Shown here: piece after piece, positions 1 through 14,700 of the stretch | Numbering within the stretch: the first letter of the stretch is position 1 | How the letters are laid out: the number at the start of each line of letters is the position of its first letter | From: Pseudomonas gingeri | GTDB taxonomy: Bacteria > Pseudomonadota > Gammaproteobacteria > Pseudomonadales > Pseudomonadaceae | NCBI RefSeq assembly: GCF_013386115.1 | Contig: NZ_JACAOR010000008.1 | Span: 404,671-468,670, forward strand | DNA length: 64,000 nt | Direction of reading: 5' to 3' | Translations under genes and position numbers: made by a program | The notes under the pieces: generated by a model | The model's input: the letters and a program-made list of their open reading frames with translations, nothing else | What the model was told of the DNA's origin: nothing | Database searches by the model: none

Positions 1-20
1 CCTGCCGGCCGTACAACTTT

Positions 21-1408
<1,388 letters not shown>

Positions 1409-1443
1409 GCAGTAGATGGTAAAAAGACACCGGATTGTGTCGG

Positions 1444-1466
1444 AAAAGTCGCTATAGCGGCTTTTT
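1444..1466 (+). terminator. Hairpin terminator after eno
   Basis: AAAAGTCGC-TATA-GCGGCTTTT forms a 9-bp stem (one G-T pair) that runs straight into a T tract 36 bp past the enolase stop. A second hairpin (AAGCCTGG / CCAGGCTT, 1495-1515) follows before ftsB. Confidence 0.75.
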
Positions 1467-1576
1467 CGCAACTAATCTGATGGCTGACAAGCACAAGCCT
1501 GGTCTTTCCAGGCTTCGTGCTGTTGGGTATACGGAAGTCGGCTTGGCTGTCTTTTTCACTGGGTAAACGAAATTCG

Positions 1577-1855
1577 ATGCGCAGTCCCAATTGGTTGTTC
1601 CTTGTCTTGCTCTTGCTGCTGGCTGGCCTGCAGTACCGCCTTTGGGTGGGTAACGGGAGCCTGGCGCAGGTAGCCGACCTGACACAACAGATTGCCGACC
1701 AGCATGCCGAGAACGAGCGTCTGCTGGAGCGTAACCGTGTCCTCGATGCGGAAGTTCTTGAGCTGAAGAAAGGCATGGAGACCGTTGAAGAACGTGCTCG
1801 CCATGAACTGGGCATGGTCAAGGACGGCGAAACCCTCTATCAGTTGGCACAATGA
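1577..1855 (+). CDS. ftsB: Cell division protein FtsB
   Basis: FtsB is a small bitopic inner-membrane protein of the FtsQLB divisome subcomplex. The 92 residues begin MRSPNWLFLVLLLLLAGLQY, giving one N-terminal transmembrane helix (about 4-20). A heptad-rich coiled coil follows (about 25-75), then the family ending ERARHELGMVKDGETLYQ, which is close to the E. coli FtsB C-terminal consensus. A longer in-frame start 60 nt upstream would add 20 polar residues before the membrane helix and is not credible. The stop overlaps the start of ispD by 4 nt (ATGA), a typical ftsB-ispD arrangement that implies translational coupling. Confidence 0.95.
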   Translation: MRSPNWLFLVLLLLLAGLQYRLWVGNGSLAQVADLTQQIADQHAENERLLERNRVLDAEVLELKKGMETVEERARHELGMVKDGETLYQLAQ

Positions 1856-2562
1856 CTGACTCATCGCTACCGGCCTTCTGGGCCGTGATTCCTGCCGCGG
1901 GCGTGGGTGCCCGTATGGCGGCCGACCGTCCCAAGCAGTACCTGCAACTGGGCGGACGAACCATTCTCGAACACAGCCTCGGCTGTTTTCTCGATCATCC
2001 GGGACTCAAGGGGCTGGTGCTCAGCCTGGCGCCCGACGATCCCTATTGGCCTGGCCTGGCCTGTGCCGGCGACCCGCGCATCCAGCGCGTCGACGGTGGC
2101 GCCGAACGTGCCGACTCGGTCCTCAATGCCTTGCTGCACCTGCATGCCCGGGGGGCGGCGGATGAGGATTGGGTACTGGTTCATGATGCGGCGCGGCCGA
2201 ACCTGTCCCGCGACGATCTCGACAAGCTGTTGGCCGAGCTCGCCGACGATCCGGTGGGCGGCTTGCTGTCCGTGCCGGCCCGGGACACCCTCAAGCGTGT
2301 CGACCAGCATGGCCGGGTGGTGGAAACCGTCGATCGCAGCCTGATCTGGCAGGCCTACACGCCACAGATGTTCCGTCTCGGTGCCTTGCACCGGGCGCTG
2401 GCCGACAGCCTGGTGGCGGATGTCACCATCACCGACGAAGCCTCGGCGATGGAATGGGCGGGGCAGGCGCCGCGTCTGGTGGAGGGGCGTTCGGACAATA
2501 TCAAGGTCACCCGTCCCGAAGACCTGGAGTGGCTGCGCCTGCGCTGGGCCAACCGGCGCTGA
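1852..2562 (+). CDS. ispD: 2-C-methyl-D-erythritol 4-phosphate cytidylyltransferase
   Basis: IspD catalyses the CTP-dependent third step of the MEP isoprenoid pathway in the cytoplasm. The 236 residues contain the nucleotide-binding start AVIPAAGVGARMAADRPKQY, the VLVHDAARPN loop (around residue 105) and the C-terminal DNIKVTRPEDL motif that marks the family. It overlaps ftsB by 4 nt. The pathway partner ispF is encoded at 6095, separated by a REP array, a LysR gene and the formaldehyde genes; in many bacteria ispD and ispF are adjacent. Confidence 0.97.
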   Translation: MTDSSLPAFWAVIPAAGVGARMAADRPKQYLQLGGRTILEHSLGCFLDHPGLKGLVLSLAPDDPYWPGLACAGDPRIQRVDGGAERADSVLNALLHLHARGAADEDWVLVHDAARPNLSRDDLDKLLAELADDPVGGLLSVPARDTLKRVDQHGRVVETVDRSLIWQAYTPQMFRLGALHRALADSLVADVTITDEASAMEWAGQAPRLVEGRSDNIKVTRPEDLEWLRLRWANRR

Positions 2563-2583
2563 CAATCCAGGCCGCACTGCCGC

Positions 2584-2979
2584 TATCGCCAGCAAGCCGG
2601 CTCCCACAGGATGGTGTCTCACCCTGGACTATCGCTGGGACCTTGTAGGAGCTGGCTTGCCGGCGATGGCGTCCGCAAGACCGATGCAGGACGCTCTGCC
2701 CTCATCGCCAGCAAGCCGGCTCCCACAGTACGGCGTCTCACCCCGGACTATCGCCAGGCTGGGGACCTTGTAGGAGCTGGCTTGCCGGCGATGGCGTCCG
2801 GAAGATCGATGCAGGACTCTCTGCCCTCATCATCGGCAAGCCGGCTCCCACGGGACGGTGTCTCACCCCGGACTATCGCCAGGCCTGGGACCTTGTAGGA
2901 GCTGGCTTGCCAGCGATGGCGTCCGCAAGATCGATGCAAGACGCTCTGCCCTCATCGCCAGCAAGCCAGCTCCTACAGA
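2584..2979. repeat. Tandem REP-doublet array, 125-bp unit
   Basis: The gene-free stretch between ispD and the LysR gene is filled by REP copies. GTAGGAGCTGGCTTGCC starts at 2645, 2770 and 2895, exactly 125 bp apart. Each is followed by an inverted partner (GCAAGCCGGCTCCCAC type), and the spacer between doublets is conserved too (GTCTCACCCCGGACTATCGC). An unpaired copy begins the array. This is a BIME-like amplification of one doublet with its spacer. Confidence 0.9.
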
Positions 2980-3017
2980 GACTGCGTTGATCTCAAGAGG
3001 GTATTTACAGGCGTCGA

Positions 3018-5134
<2,117 letters not shown>

Positions 5135-5142
5135 GGTTGCTC

Positions 5143-6000
5143 ATGAGCCTGGAAAACCTTTCCTGCCAGAAAAGCTTCGGCGGCTGGCATAAACGCTACA
5201 AGCATCATTCCGAAGTCCTCGGTTGCGACATGGTATTCGCCGTCTATCTGCCACCGCAGGCGGAGCAGGGCGTCAAGCTGCCGGTGCTGTACTGGTTGTC
5301 CGGGCTGACCTGCACCGATGAAAACTTCATGCACAAGGCCGGCGCCCAGCGCATGGCCGCGCAACTGGGGCTGATCATCGTCGCGCCGGACACCAGCCCG
5401 CGTGGCCCGGGTGTCCCGGGCGATCCCGAGAATGCCTGGGACTTCGGTCTCGGCGCCGGCTTCTACCTCAATGCCACGCAGGAGCCCTGGGCGCGCAACT
5501 ACCGGATGCACGACTATGTGGTGCATGAGCTGCCAGCCCTGGTCGAGGCGCATTTCCCGGCTTCCGACAAGCGCGGTATCAGCGGTCATTCCATGGGCGG
5601 CCATGGGGCGTTGGTCTGTGCGCTGCGCAATCCAGGGCGTTACCAGTCGCTGTCGGCATTCTCCCCGATCAGCAATCCGATGGATTGCCCGTGGGGACAG
5701 AAGGCCTTCTCGCGCTACCTGGGAGAAGAGCGCTCGCGCTGGCGTGAGTGGGATGCCTGTGCGCTGATCAGCGAGGCGGGTGAAAAGCTGCCGATCCTGG
5801 TGGATCAGGGTGACCGGGATGATTTCCTGGCCAACCAGCTCAAGCCCGAAGCCCTGCAACAGGCCGCCCGCCTGGCGCAGCATCCGCTGATCCTGCGCAT
5901 GCAGCCGGGCTACGACCACAGCTATTTCTTCATCGCCAGCTTCATCGAAGACCATCTGGTGCATCACAGCGAAGCGCTTGGCGCAGGTTCTGCACGATAA
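5143..6000 (+). CDS. fghA: S-formylglutathione hydrolase
   Basis: FghA hydrolyses S-formylglutathione to formate and glutathione, the step after AdhC. It is a 285-residue alpha/beta-hydrolase of the esterase D family. The nucleophile elbow is GHSMGGHG with Ser150. The acid lies in the [10 protein letters not shown] region and the catalytic His in [12 protein letters not shown] near the C-terminus. The oxyanion region is [12 protein letters not shown]. The ATG at 5143 has GAGG 6 nt upstream; an in-frame TTG two codons earlier is less likely. It is co-transcribed with adhC. Confidence 0.96.
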   Translation: MSLENLSCQKSFGGWHKRYKHHSEVLGCDMVFAVYLPPQAEQGVKLPVLYWLSGLTCTDENFMHKAGAQRMAAQLGLIIVAPDTSPRGPGVPGDPENAWDFGLGAGFYLNATQEPWARNYRMHDYVVHELPALVEAHFPASDKRGISGHSMGGHGALVCALRNPGRYQSLSAFSPISNPMDCPWGQKAFSRYLGEERSRWREWDACALISEAGEKLPILVDQGDRDDFLANQLKPEALQQAARLAQHPLILRMQPGYDHSYFFIASFIEDHLVHHSEALGAGSAR

Positions 6001-6065
6001 TTGTCGGCGCTCGCTCAGGCTAATTCTCGTACGAGAACCTAATGTCGGACAAAATAGGTAGAATC

Positions 6066-6094
6066 ACGCCCTGACTAAATCGGGGCGTTTTTTT
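6066..6094 (+). terminator. Terminator-like hairpin abutting the ispF start
   Basis: ACGCCC and GGGCGT form a 6-bp stem with an 11-nt loop, followed by seven T residues whose last base immediately precedes the ispF ATG at 6095. It would end the adhC-fghA transcript. It also occupies the place where the ispF ribosome-binding site would sit. Confidence 0.6.
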
Positions 6095-6568
6095 ATGCGT
6101 ATTGGCCACGGCTATGATGTGCACCGTTTCGCCGAAGGCGACTTCATCACTCTGGGCGGCGTGCGGATCGCACACCACCACGGATTGCTGGCTCACTCCG
6201 ACGGCGACGTGTTGCTGCATGCCCTGAGTGACGCGCTGCTGGGTGCGGCGGCACTGGGGGACATCGGCAAACATTTCCCGGACACCGATCCCACCTATAA
6301 AGGTGCCGACAGCCGCGTGCTGCTGCGCCACGTGGTATCGCTGCTCAAGGCCAAGGGCTGGAAGGTCGGCAATGTCGACAACACCATCGTTGCCCAGGCG
6401 CCGAAAATGGCCCCGCATATTGAATCGATGCGCGCGCTGATCGCCGCGGATCTTGAAGTTGAGTTGGATCAAGTGAACGTAAAAGCCACCACCACTGAAA
6501 AGCTCGGCTTCACCGGGCGGGAAGAAGGCATCGCGGTGCATTCCGTTGCCTTGTTGCTGCGCGCATGA
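6095..6568 (+). CDS. ispF: 2-C-methyl-D-erythritol 2,4-cyclodiphosphate synthase
   Basis: IspF cyclises CDP-methylerythritol 2-phosphate in the MEP pathway. It is a homotrimer with active sites at subunit interfaces. The 157 residues begin [12 protein letters not shown] (zinc ligands Asp8 and His10). [19 protein letters not shown] contains the third ligand, followed by [14 protein letters not shown] and the C-terminal [13 protein letters not shown] motif. There is no ordinary purine-rich ribosome-binding site before the ATG; the only G-rich stretch (GGGG, 6082-6085) belongs to the hairpin directly upstream. It overlaps truD by 4 nt. Confidence 0.97.
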   Translation: MRIGHGYDVHRFAEGDFITLGGVRIAHHHGLLAHSDGDVLLHALSDALLGAAALGDIGKHFPDTDPTYKGADSRVLLRHVVSLLKAKGWKVGNVDNTIVAQAPKMAPHIESMRALIAADLEVELDQVNVKATTTEKLGFTGREEGIAVHSVALLLRA

Positions 6569-7610
6569 CGGAACTGGAACTGCTGGGCCCCCGTGCCCAT
6601 GGTGATGCCCTGGGCCGTGCGGTGCTCAAGGCCACCGCGGAGGATTTCCAGGTTGATGAAGTCCTCGACATCCCCTTGTCCGGCGACGGCGAGCACCTGT
6701 GGTTGTGGGTCGAAAAACGGGGCCTGAACACCGAGGAAGCCGCCCGGCGCCTGGCCAAGGCGGCCGGCGTCCCCTTGCGTACCGTCAGCTACGCGGGCCT
6801 GAAGGACCGCCAGGCGCTCACCCGGCAATGGTTCAGCATCCAGCTGCCGGGCAAGGCCGACCCGGACATGGGCGCGGCGCAGAACGATACCCTGCAGATC
6901 CTCAAGAGCGTGCGCCACAAGCGCAAGTTGCACCGCGGAGCCCATGCGGCCAACGGTTTCACCTTGCGCCTGAGCCAATTGGCGGCGGACAAGGACGGCC
7001 TGCAGCAACGTCTCGAGCAGATCAGCCGGCAGGGTATCCCCAACTATTTCGGCGCCCAGCGCTTCGGCCACCAGGGCGGCAACCTCGGCGAGGCGCGCAC
7101 CTACGCCGCCCGCCAGGCTCTGCCCGAGCAACGCAATGTGCGTTCGCGGCTGCTGTCCACCGCCCGCAGCTACCTGTTCAACCAGGTGCTGGCGGCGCGG
7201 GTCGCCGATGGCAGCTGGAATCGTGCCCAGGTCGGCGACCTGCTGGCCTTCACCGACAGCCGCAGTTTTTTCCCGGCCGGCGAAGCCGAGTGCGGCGATC
7301 CGCGCCTGGCGATTCTCGACCTGCACCCGACCGGTCCGCAGTGGGGCGAAGGGCCGTCGCCGGCGACCGGCGCGACCTTCGAACTGGAGCAGGCCGTCGC
7401 CGCCCGTGAAGCCGACCTGTGCCAATGGCTGGTGAAGGCGGGAATGGAGCACGAACGTCGCATCCTGCGGCTGCCCATTGGCGGGCTGACGTGGCATTAT
7501 CCCGAGCCTGACATTCTGCAACTGGAATTCGTCCTGCCGGCCGGATGCTTCGCCACTGTTCTGGTGCGCGAGCTCGTTGATCTGGTGCCGGTAGGGCAGA
7601 CGGACAGCTC

Positions 7611-7623
<13 letters not shown>
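6565..7623 (+). CDS. truD: tRNA pseudouridine(13) synthase TruD
   Basis: TruD modifies U13 of tRNA-Glu. The 352 residues match the family length. The catalytic motif [14 protein letters not shown] places the conserved Asp at residue 81. NYFGAQRFG and the TRUD insertion domain follow. The gene is coupled to ispF (4-nt overlap) and overlaps the start of surE by 13 nt. The order ispF-truD-surE-pcm-nlpD-rpoS is conserved in gammaproteobacteria. Confidence 0.96.
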
Positions 7624-9034
<1,411 letters not shown>

Positions 9035-9283
9035 GCATTGATTGCATTTGTTGCATTTGTTTAAGCGGCACGCTGAATTCTGTTGAACGTTGTCGGTCAT
9101 AGGGCCGGACCTTGCAGACAGTATGTGTTTAAAAGTGTGTCGAGTTTCACTGTCGAACCGTACAAGAGAGTCGCTTATCGGGCTTTGCTGTCCGTAAAAT
9201 TCCAACGGCCAGTTATACTTGCGCACACGACCGCCTGTACGGGCACTCTATATTCATTTCAGCCAACACAAAGGGAGCGGCGG

Positions 9284-10153
9284 GTGAGTCTCACAGTCAT
9301 TCGGCAGCGTATGGGTAAAACAAGCGTTCAGCGCCTGATGATCGGTCTTGCCCTCAGTGCTTTACTGGCTGGTTGCTCCAGTGCTTCGAAGAACGGCGTG
9401 CGCGTCGTGGATCGCAATGGCAACGCGAGCAGCCCTGCCAGTGCCGCACCGCAACGACCGATGACCACCACCGGCCAGCACGTGGTGGTTCGGGGCGATA
9501 CCTTGTTCTCGATCGCCTTTCGCTACGGCTGGGACTGGAAAGCCCTGGCCGCGCGCAACAATATTCCCGAGCCCTACACCATTCACGTCGGTCAGGCGAT
9601 TCGCTTCGACAGCCGTTCAAATTCAACGCCGGCGGTGGCGACGTCGACGACCACCACATCGTCGAGTTCATCCTTCAGCAAAACCACGGTTACCCGGCGT
9701 CCGGCGACGGCTGCCGGGACGCCCGCGGCGGCCCCGGCACCGACCGCCGCGGCCACGCCGACACCACCGCCAGGGCCCGCGCCGAAGGGCTGGGCATGGC
9801 CTTCGAACGGCGTTTTGATTGGAAAATTCTCTTCAAACGGTAGTTTGAATAAAGGTATTGATATCGCCGGGGATTTGGGACAGCCTGTTTTAGCTGCGTC
9901 TGATGGGTCAGTGGTTTACGCCGGGAGTGGGTTGCGGGGCTACGGCGAGCTGGTCATCATCAAACACAGCGATACTTACGTCAGTGCCTACGGTCACAAC
10001 CGTCGGCTGTTGGTTCGGGAGGGGCAGCAGGTCAAAGTCGGACAGACAATTGCCGAGATGGGATCAACTGGTACAGACCGGGTGAAACTGCACTTTGAGA
10101 TTCGCCGCCAGGGCAAGCCCGTAGATCCATTGCAATTCCTGCCGCGTCGTTGA
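9284..10153 (+). CDS. nlpD: Murein hydrolase activator NlpD (lipoprotein, LysM and degenerate LytM)
   Basis: NlpD is an outer-membrane lipoprotein that activates a cell-division amidase (AmiC-type). I use the GTG at 9284 (AAGGGAG 7 nt upstream), which gives 289 residues; an ATG at 9311 is possible. The lipobox LLAGC places the lipidated Cys at about 31. A LysM domain spans about 65-110 (VRGDTLFSIAFRYGWDWKAL). A Thr/Ala/Pro-rich linker follows, and the LytM/M23 domain is about 170-285. The zinc site is incomplete: NKGIDIAG has Asn where active enzymes have His, and KLHFEI lacks the first His of HxH. That fits an activator rather than a peptidase. The major rpoS promoter usually lies inside this gene. 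Confidence 0.94.
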   Translation: MSLTVIRQRMGKTSVQRLMIGLALSALLAGCSSASKNGVRVVDRNGNASSPASAAPQRPMTTTGQHVVVRGDTLFSIAFRYGWDWKALAARNNIPEPYTIHVGQAIRFDSRSNSTPAVATSTTTTSSSSSFSKTTVTRRPATAAGTPAAAPAPTAAATPTPPPGPAPKGWAWPSNGVLIGKFSSNGSLNKGIDIAGDLGQPVLAASDGSVVYAGSGLRGYGELVIIKHSDTYVSAYGHNRRLLVREGQQVKVGQTIAEMGSTGTDRVKLHFEIRRQGKPVDPLQFLPRR

Positions 10154-10163
10154 TCCGTTTACC

Positions 10164-10195
10164 AGCCTGTTCTCATGACGTAGAGGGAACAGGCT
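10164..10195 (+). promoter_or_regulatory. Hairpin in the rpoS leader
   Basis: AGCCTGTTC and GAACAGGCT can pair in the nlpD-rpoS gap, 65 bp before the rpoS start. No T tract follows, so it looks like a leader structure rather than a terminator. Post-transcriptional control of rpoS is known in Pseudomonas, but no specific regulator is indicated here. Confidence 0.4.
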
Positions 10196-10260
10196 CCAGC
10201 GTTGCCAAGGATAAAGGCGCCGCTTGAGCTTGAGGTCGAACTCACCAAAGGACTATAACA

Positions 10261-11265
10261 ATGGCTCTCAGTAAAGAAGCGCCGGGGTTTGACATCGACG
10301 ATGAGGTGCTCCTTATGGACTCCGACATTGTCATGGATATGATGCCGGAGGACGACAGTTCTCCACCCCCAGTTCGTGCCAAGACCAAAAACGCTGCTGC
10401 GCTCAAACAGCACAAGTACATTGACTACACCCGGGCCCTGGACGCGACCCAGTTGTACCTCAATGAAATCGGTTTCTCCCCTTTGTTGTCCCCGGAAGAA
10501 GAAGTCCATTTTGCGCGTCTGTCGCAAAGCGGCGATCCGGCCGGACGCAAGCGCATGATCGAAAGCAACCTGCGCCTGGTGGTGAAAATCGCCCGACGTT
10601 ATGTCAATCGTGGGCTTTCCCTGCTGGATCTGATCGAAGAGGGCAACCTCGGACTGATCCGGGCGGTCGAGAAATTCGACCCGGAACGCGGCTTCCGCTT
10701 TTCAACCTATGCCACCTGGTGGATCCGACAGACGATTGAACGGGCGATCATGAATCAGACCCGGACCATCCGCCTGCCGATTCATGTGGTCAAGGAACTC
10801 AACGTCTATCTGCGGGCGGCCCGCGAGCTGACCCAGAAGCTCGATCACGAACCGTCCCCCGAAGAGATCGCCAACCTGCTGGAAAAACCGGTCGGGGAGG
10901 TCAAGCGCATGCTGGGCCTGAACGAGCGGGTCTCCTCGGTGGACGTCTCCCTCGGCCCGGACTCGGACAAGACGTTGCTCGATACCCTGACGGATGACCG
11001 GCCGACCGATCCCTGCGAGCTGTTGCAGGACGACGACCTGTCCCAGAGTATCGACCAGTGGCTGTCCGAGCTGACCGACAAGCAGCGTGAGGTGGTGGTA
11101 CGCCGCTTCGGCCTGCGCGGCCACGAGAGCAGCACGCTGGAGGACGTTGGCCTGGAGATCGGCCTGACCCGTGAGCGGGTGCGGCAGATCCAGGTCGAAG
11201 GTCTCAAGCGCCTGCGCGAGATCCTCGAGAAGAACGGCCTGTCCAGCGAGTCGTTGTTCCAGTAA
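10261..11265 (+). CDS. rpoS: RNA polymerase sigma factor RpoS
   Basis: RpoS is the stationary-phase and general stress sigma factor. The 334 residues match Pseudomonas RpoS. Region 1.2 is [17 protein letters not shown]. Region 2 contains [38 protein letters not shown] and [17 protein letters not shown]. Region 4 ends with the [23 protein letters not shown]. It follows nlpD after 107 bp. The 3' flank is a REP array. RpoS normally controls stress survival and secondary-metabolism genes, so it could influence accessory genes elsewhere in this window, but no direct evidence is visible. Confidence 0.98.
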   Translation: MALSKEAPGFDIDDEVLLMDSDIVMDMMPEDDSSPPPVRAKTKNAAALKQHKYIDYTRALDATQLYLNEIGFSPLLSPEEEVHFARLSQSGDPAGRKRMIESNLRLVVKIARRYVNRGLSLLDLIEEGNLGLIRAVEKFDPERGFRFSTYATWWIRQTIERAIMNQTRTIRLPIHVVKELNVYLRAARELTQKLDHEPSPEEIANLLEKPVGEVKRMLGLNERVSSVDVSLGPDSDKTLLDTLTDDRPTDPCELLQDDDLSQSIDQWLSELTDKQREVVVRRFGLRGHESSTLEDVGLEIGLTRERVRQIQVEGLKRLREILEKNGLSSESLFQ

Positions 11266-11296
11266 CGGAGCGGCGACCAATACCTGCACGGACCTT

Positions 11297-11752
11297 GTGG
11301 GAGCCGGCTTGCCGGCGATGAGGCCCTTGAGCCTTGCTGCGTCCATCCGGGCGCCATCGCCAGCAAGCCGGCTCCTACAATAGGTGCCTCACGGCAAAAT
11401 ATCGCCTTGCCCAAAAAACTGTGGGAGCCGGCTTGCCGGCGATGAGGCCCTTGAGCCTTGCTGCGTCCACCCGGACGCCATCGCCAGCAAGCCGGCTCCT
11501 ACAATAGGTGCCTCACGGCAAAATATCGTCCTGCCAAAAAACTGTGGGAGCCGGCTTGCCGGCGATAGGGCTCTTGAGCCTTGCTGCGTCCATCCGGACG
11601 CCATCGTCAGCAAGCCGGCTCCTACAATAGGTGCCTCACGGCAAAATATCGCCTTGCCCAAAAAACTGTGGGAGCCGGCTTGCCGGCGATGAGGCCCTTG
11701 GGGCTTGCTGCGTCCATCCGGACGCCATCGCCAGCAAGCCGGCTTCCTACAA
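11297..11752. repeat. Four-copy tandem REP-doublet array, 124-bp unit
   Basis: GTGGGAGCCGGCTTGCCGGC begins at 11297, 11421, 11544 and 11668 (steps of 124, 123 and 124 bp). Each unit holds an inverted REP doublet and a nearly invariant spacer (TAGGTGCCTCACGGCAAAAT plus a run of A). The last REP half merges with the 3' end of the mexW-type gene and overlaps its stop codon on the opposite strand. Confidence 0.92.
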
Positions 11753-14700
11753 GTCCTTCTTCGCCAGCAGGCTGTACACGCATGGCAGCACGAACAGCGT
11801 GAACAACGTCCCCACCGACATCCCGGTGGCGATCACCGTGCCGATATCAAAGCGACTGACTGCCCCGGCGCCGCTGGCGAGGATCAGTGGCACCATCCCG
11901 AACACCATCGCCGCCGTGGTCATCAGCACCGGACGCAGGCGGATCGCCGCGGCCTCCTCGACGGCTTCGCGGGCTGACAACCCCTTGTCCTTGCGCAACT
12001 GGTTGGCGAACTCGACGATCAGGATCCCGTGCTTGCTGATCAGCCCGATCAGGGTCACCAGGCCCACCTGGGTGTAGATGTTCATGCTCGACCAGCCGAG
12101 GAACAGCGGGATCAGTGCGCCGCAGATCGACAGGGGCACCGTCACCAGGATCACCAGCGGGTCGCGGAAACTCTCGAACTGCGCGGCCAGCACCAGGAAG
12201 ATGATCGCCAGGGCCAGGCCGAAGGTGACCCACAGGGCGCTGCCTTCCTGGACGAACTGACGCGTGGCGCCGGCATAGTCGCTGGCAAACCCCACGGGTG
12301 CCTCTTCGGCGGCGATCTGGCGAATGGTTGCGATGGCTTCGCCCATGCTGACGATGGGCACCCCGGAGATAATCGCCGAGTTCAGTTGCTGGAACTGGTT
12401 CAGCTGGCGGGGACGGGCGCGGTCCGAGACCTTGATCAGGGTCGACAGCGGCAGCAGCTTGCCTTCGCTGTTCTTCACGTAATAGTTGTTCAGCCAGTCG
12501 GGATTGTCCCGATAGGCGCGTTCGACCTGGGCGATCACCTTGTAGCTGCGACCCTCCAGGGTAAAGCGGTTGATCTCCGCCTCACCGAGCAGGGTCGCCA
12601 GGGTGCCGCCCAGGTCCTGCATCGAGACGCCCATCTGCGCCGCCTTGGCCCGGTCGATATCGACCACGACTTCCGGCTTGTCGAAGGCCAGGTCGATATC
12701 GAGAAAGGCGAACTTGCCGGACTCCAGCGCGCGTTTCTTGATCCGGCCGGCGACGTCCAGCAGGGCGCTGTAGTCGTTCGGTGTATTGAGCACATACTGG
12801 AAGGGCAGGCCCTCGCCGGTACCCGGCAGCGACGGCAGGTTGAAGCCGAAGATCTGCAGCCCGGTGATGCCCGCCAGCTTGCCCTGGACCTCGGGGAGGA
12901 TCTGCATCTGCGTGCGTTTGCGCTCGTTCCAGGGCTTGAGCAGGAAGCCGCCGATCCCCGACTGCACGCCGTTGAAACCATTGATCTGGAACGATGAGTA
13001 GTACTCCGGGAACTCCTTGAAGATCGTGATGAACTCGTCGGTGTAGGTGTTCAGGTAGTTCAGGTTGGTCGGCTGCGGTGCGGTGGCCATCATGAAGATG
13101 ATGCCCTGGTCCTCGTTGGGCGCCAGTTCCGATTGGGTGAACTTCAACAACAGCGGAATCAGGCACAGGATGATGACCGCGAAGACCACCACCACCGGCC
13201 GCGTGTTGAGGGTGCCGTGGAGGATCTTCTGGTAGCGCCGCTTCAGGCGCTCGAACAACTGGTCGAGGCGGTGCGACAGGCCCGACGGGTTTTCATCGTG
13301 GCGCAGCAGCAGGGCGCACATCATCGGCGACAGCGTCAGGGCGACCACCCCGGAGATCACCACCGCCCCCGCCAGGGTCAGGGCGAACTCCTTGAACAGC
13401 GCCCCTGTCAGGCCCTGCAGGAAGCCGATGGGGGCGTAGACCGCCGCCAGGGTGATGGTCATCGACACCACCGGCACTGCGATCTCCCGCGCGCCTTCGA
13501 GGGCGGCGTCCAGCGGTGTCTTGCCTTCCTCGATATGGCGGTGGATGTTCTCCACCACGACGATCGCATCGTCCACCACCAGGCCGATGGCCAGCACCAT
13601 CGCCAGCAGGGTCAGCAGGTTGATCGAATAGCCCATCAGTTGCATGAAGAACAGCACGCCGACCATCGACAGCGGAATGGTGATCACCGGGATCACCACC
13701 GAGCGCAGGGCGCCGAGGAACAGGAACACCACCACTATCACGATCAGCACGGCTTCGAAGAGGGTCTTCACCACTTCGTTGATCGACGCCTGGATGAACA
13801 GGGTGGCGTCATAGGCGATTTCCGCCTTGAGGTTGGTCGGTAGCTGCGCTTCCAGCTCCGGCATGATCTTGCGCACTTCCTTGATCACATCCAGCGGGTT
13901 GGCGCCGGGGGTGGCCTTGATGCCGATATACACCGATGGCGTGCCGCCGAAGGAACTGACGGTGTCGTAGTTTTCCGCGCCCATCTCCACCCGCGCCACG
14001 TCGCTGAGCAGGACCCGGCTGTCACCGGAAGTCTTGAGTGGAATCGCCGCGAAGGCCTCGGCGGATTTCAGCTCGGTGCTGGCGTTGATGCTGGTCACCA
14101 CGTACTCGCCCTTGACCTCGCCGGCGGCGGACAGGAAGTTGTACCGGCGCACGGCGTTGGTCACGTCCGCGGCGCTCAGGCCGAACCCGGCCAGCTTCAC
14201 CGGGTCCAGCCACAGGCGCATGGCGAACACCTGGTTGCCGAGAATTTCCGCCTCGGCCATGCCCGGCAGGGTCGCCAGCTTGGGCTGGATCACCCGCGAC
14301 AGGTAGTCGGTGATCTGCGGATTGCTCAACTGGTCGCTGAAGAAACTGATGTACATCAGCGCCGAGGCATCGGCGGCTTCCTTGCTCAGCACCGGGTCCT
14401 CGGCGTCCTGCGGCAACTGGTTCTTGACCTCGTTGGCCTTGGCCAGCAACTCGGTGAATAGCCGGTCGCTGTTGGAGCCGATCCGGGCGTAGATCGAGAT
14501 CACCGAGAAGTTCTGCCGACTGACCGACGTCATGTAGTCGATGCCCTCGGCACTCGCCAGGCTCTGTTGCAACGGCTGGGTGATATAGCCCTGGATGGTC
14601 TCGGCATTGGCCCCGGGGTAGGCGGTGGTCACCGTGATCAGGGCGTTTTCCATCTGCGGGTACTGGCGCAGCGGCAGTTTGCTGTAGGCCTGGAACCCCA

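Noticed and set aside
11297-11752. Regularly spaced repeats resembling a CRISPR array
   Set aside because: The period is 124 bp, the spacers are identical to one another and the repeats are inverted REP doublets; no cas genes are present. The same reasoning excludes the arrays at 2584, 28832 and 60625.
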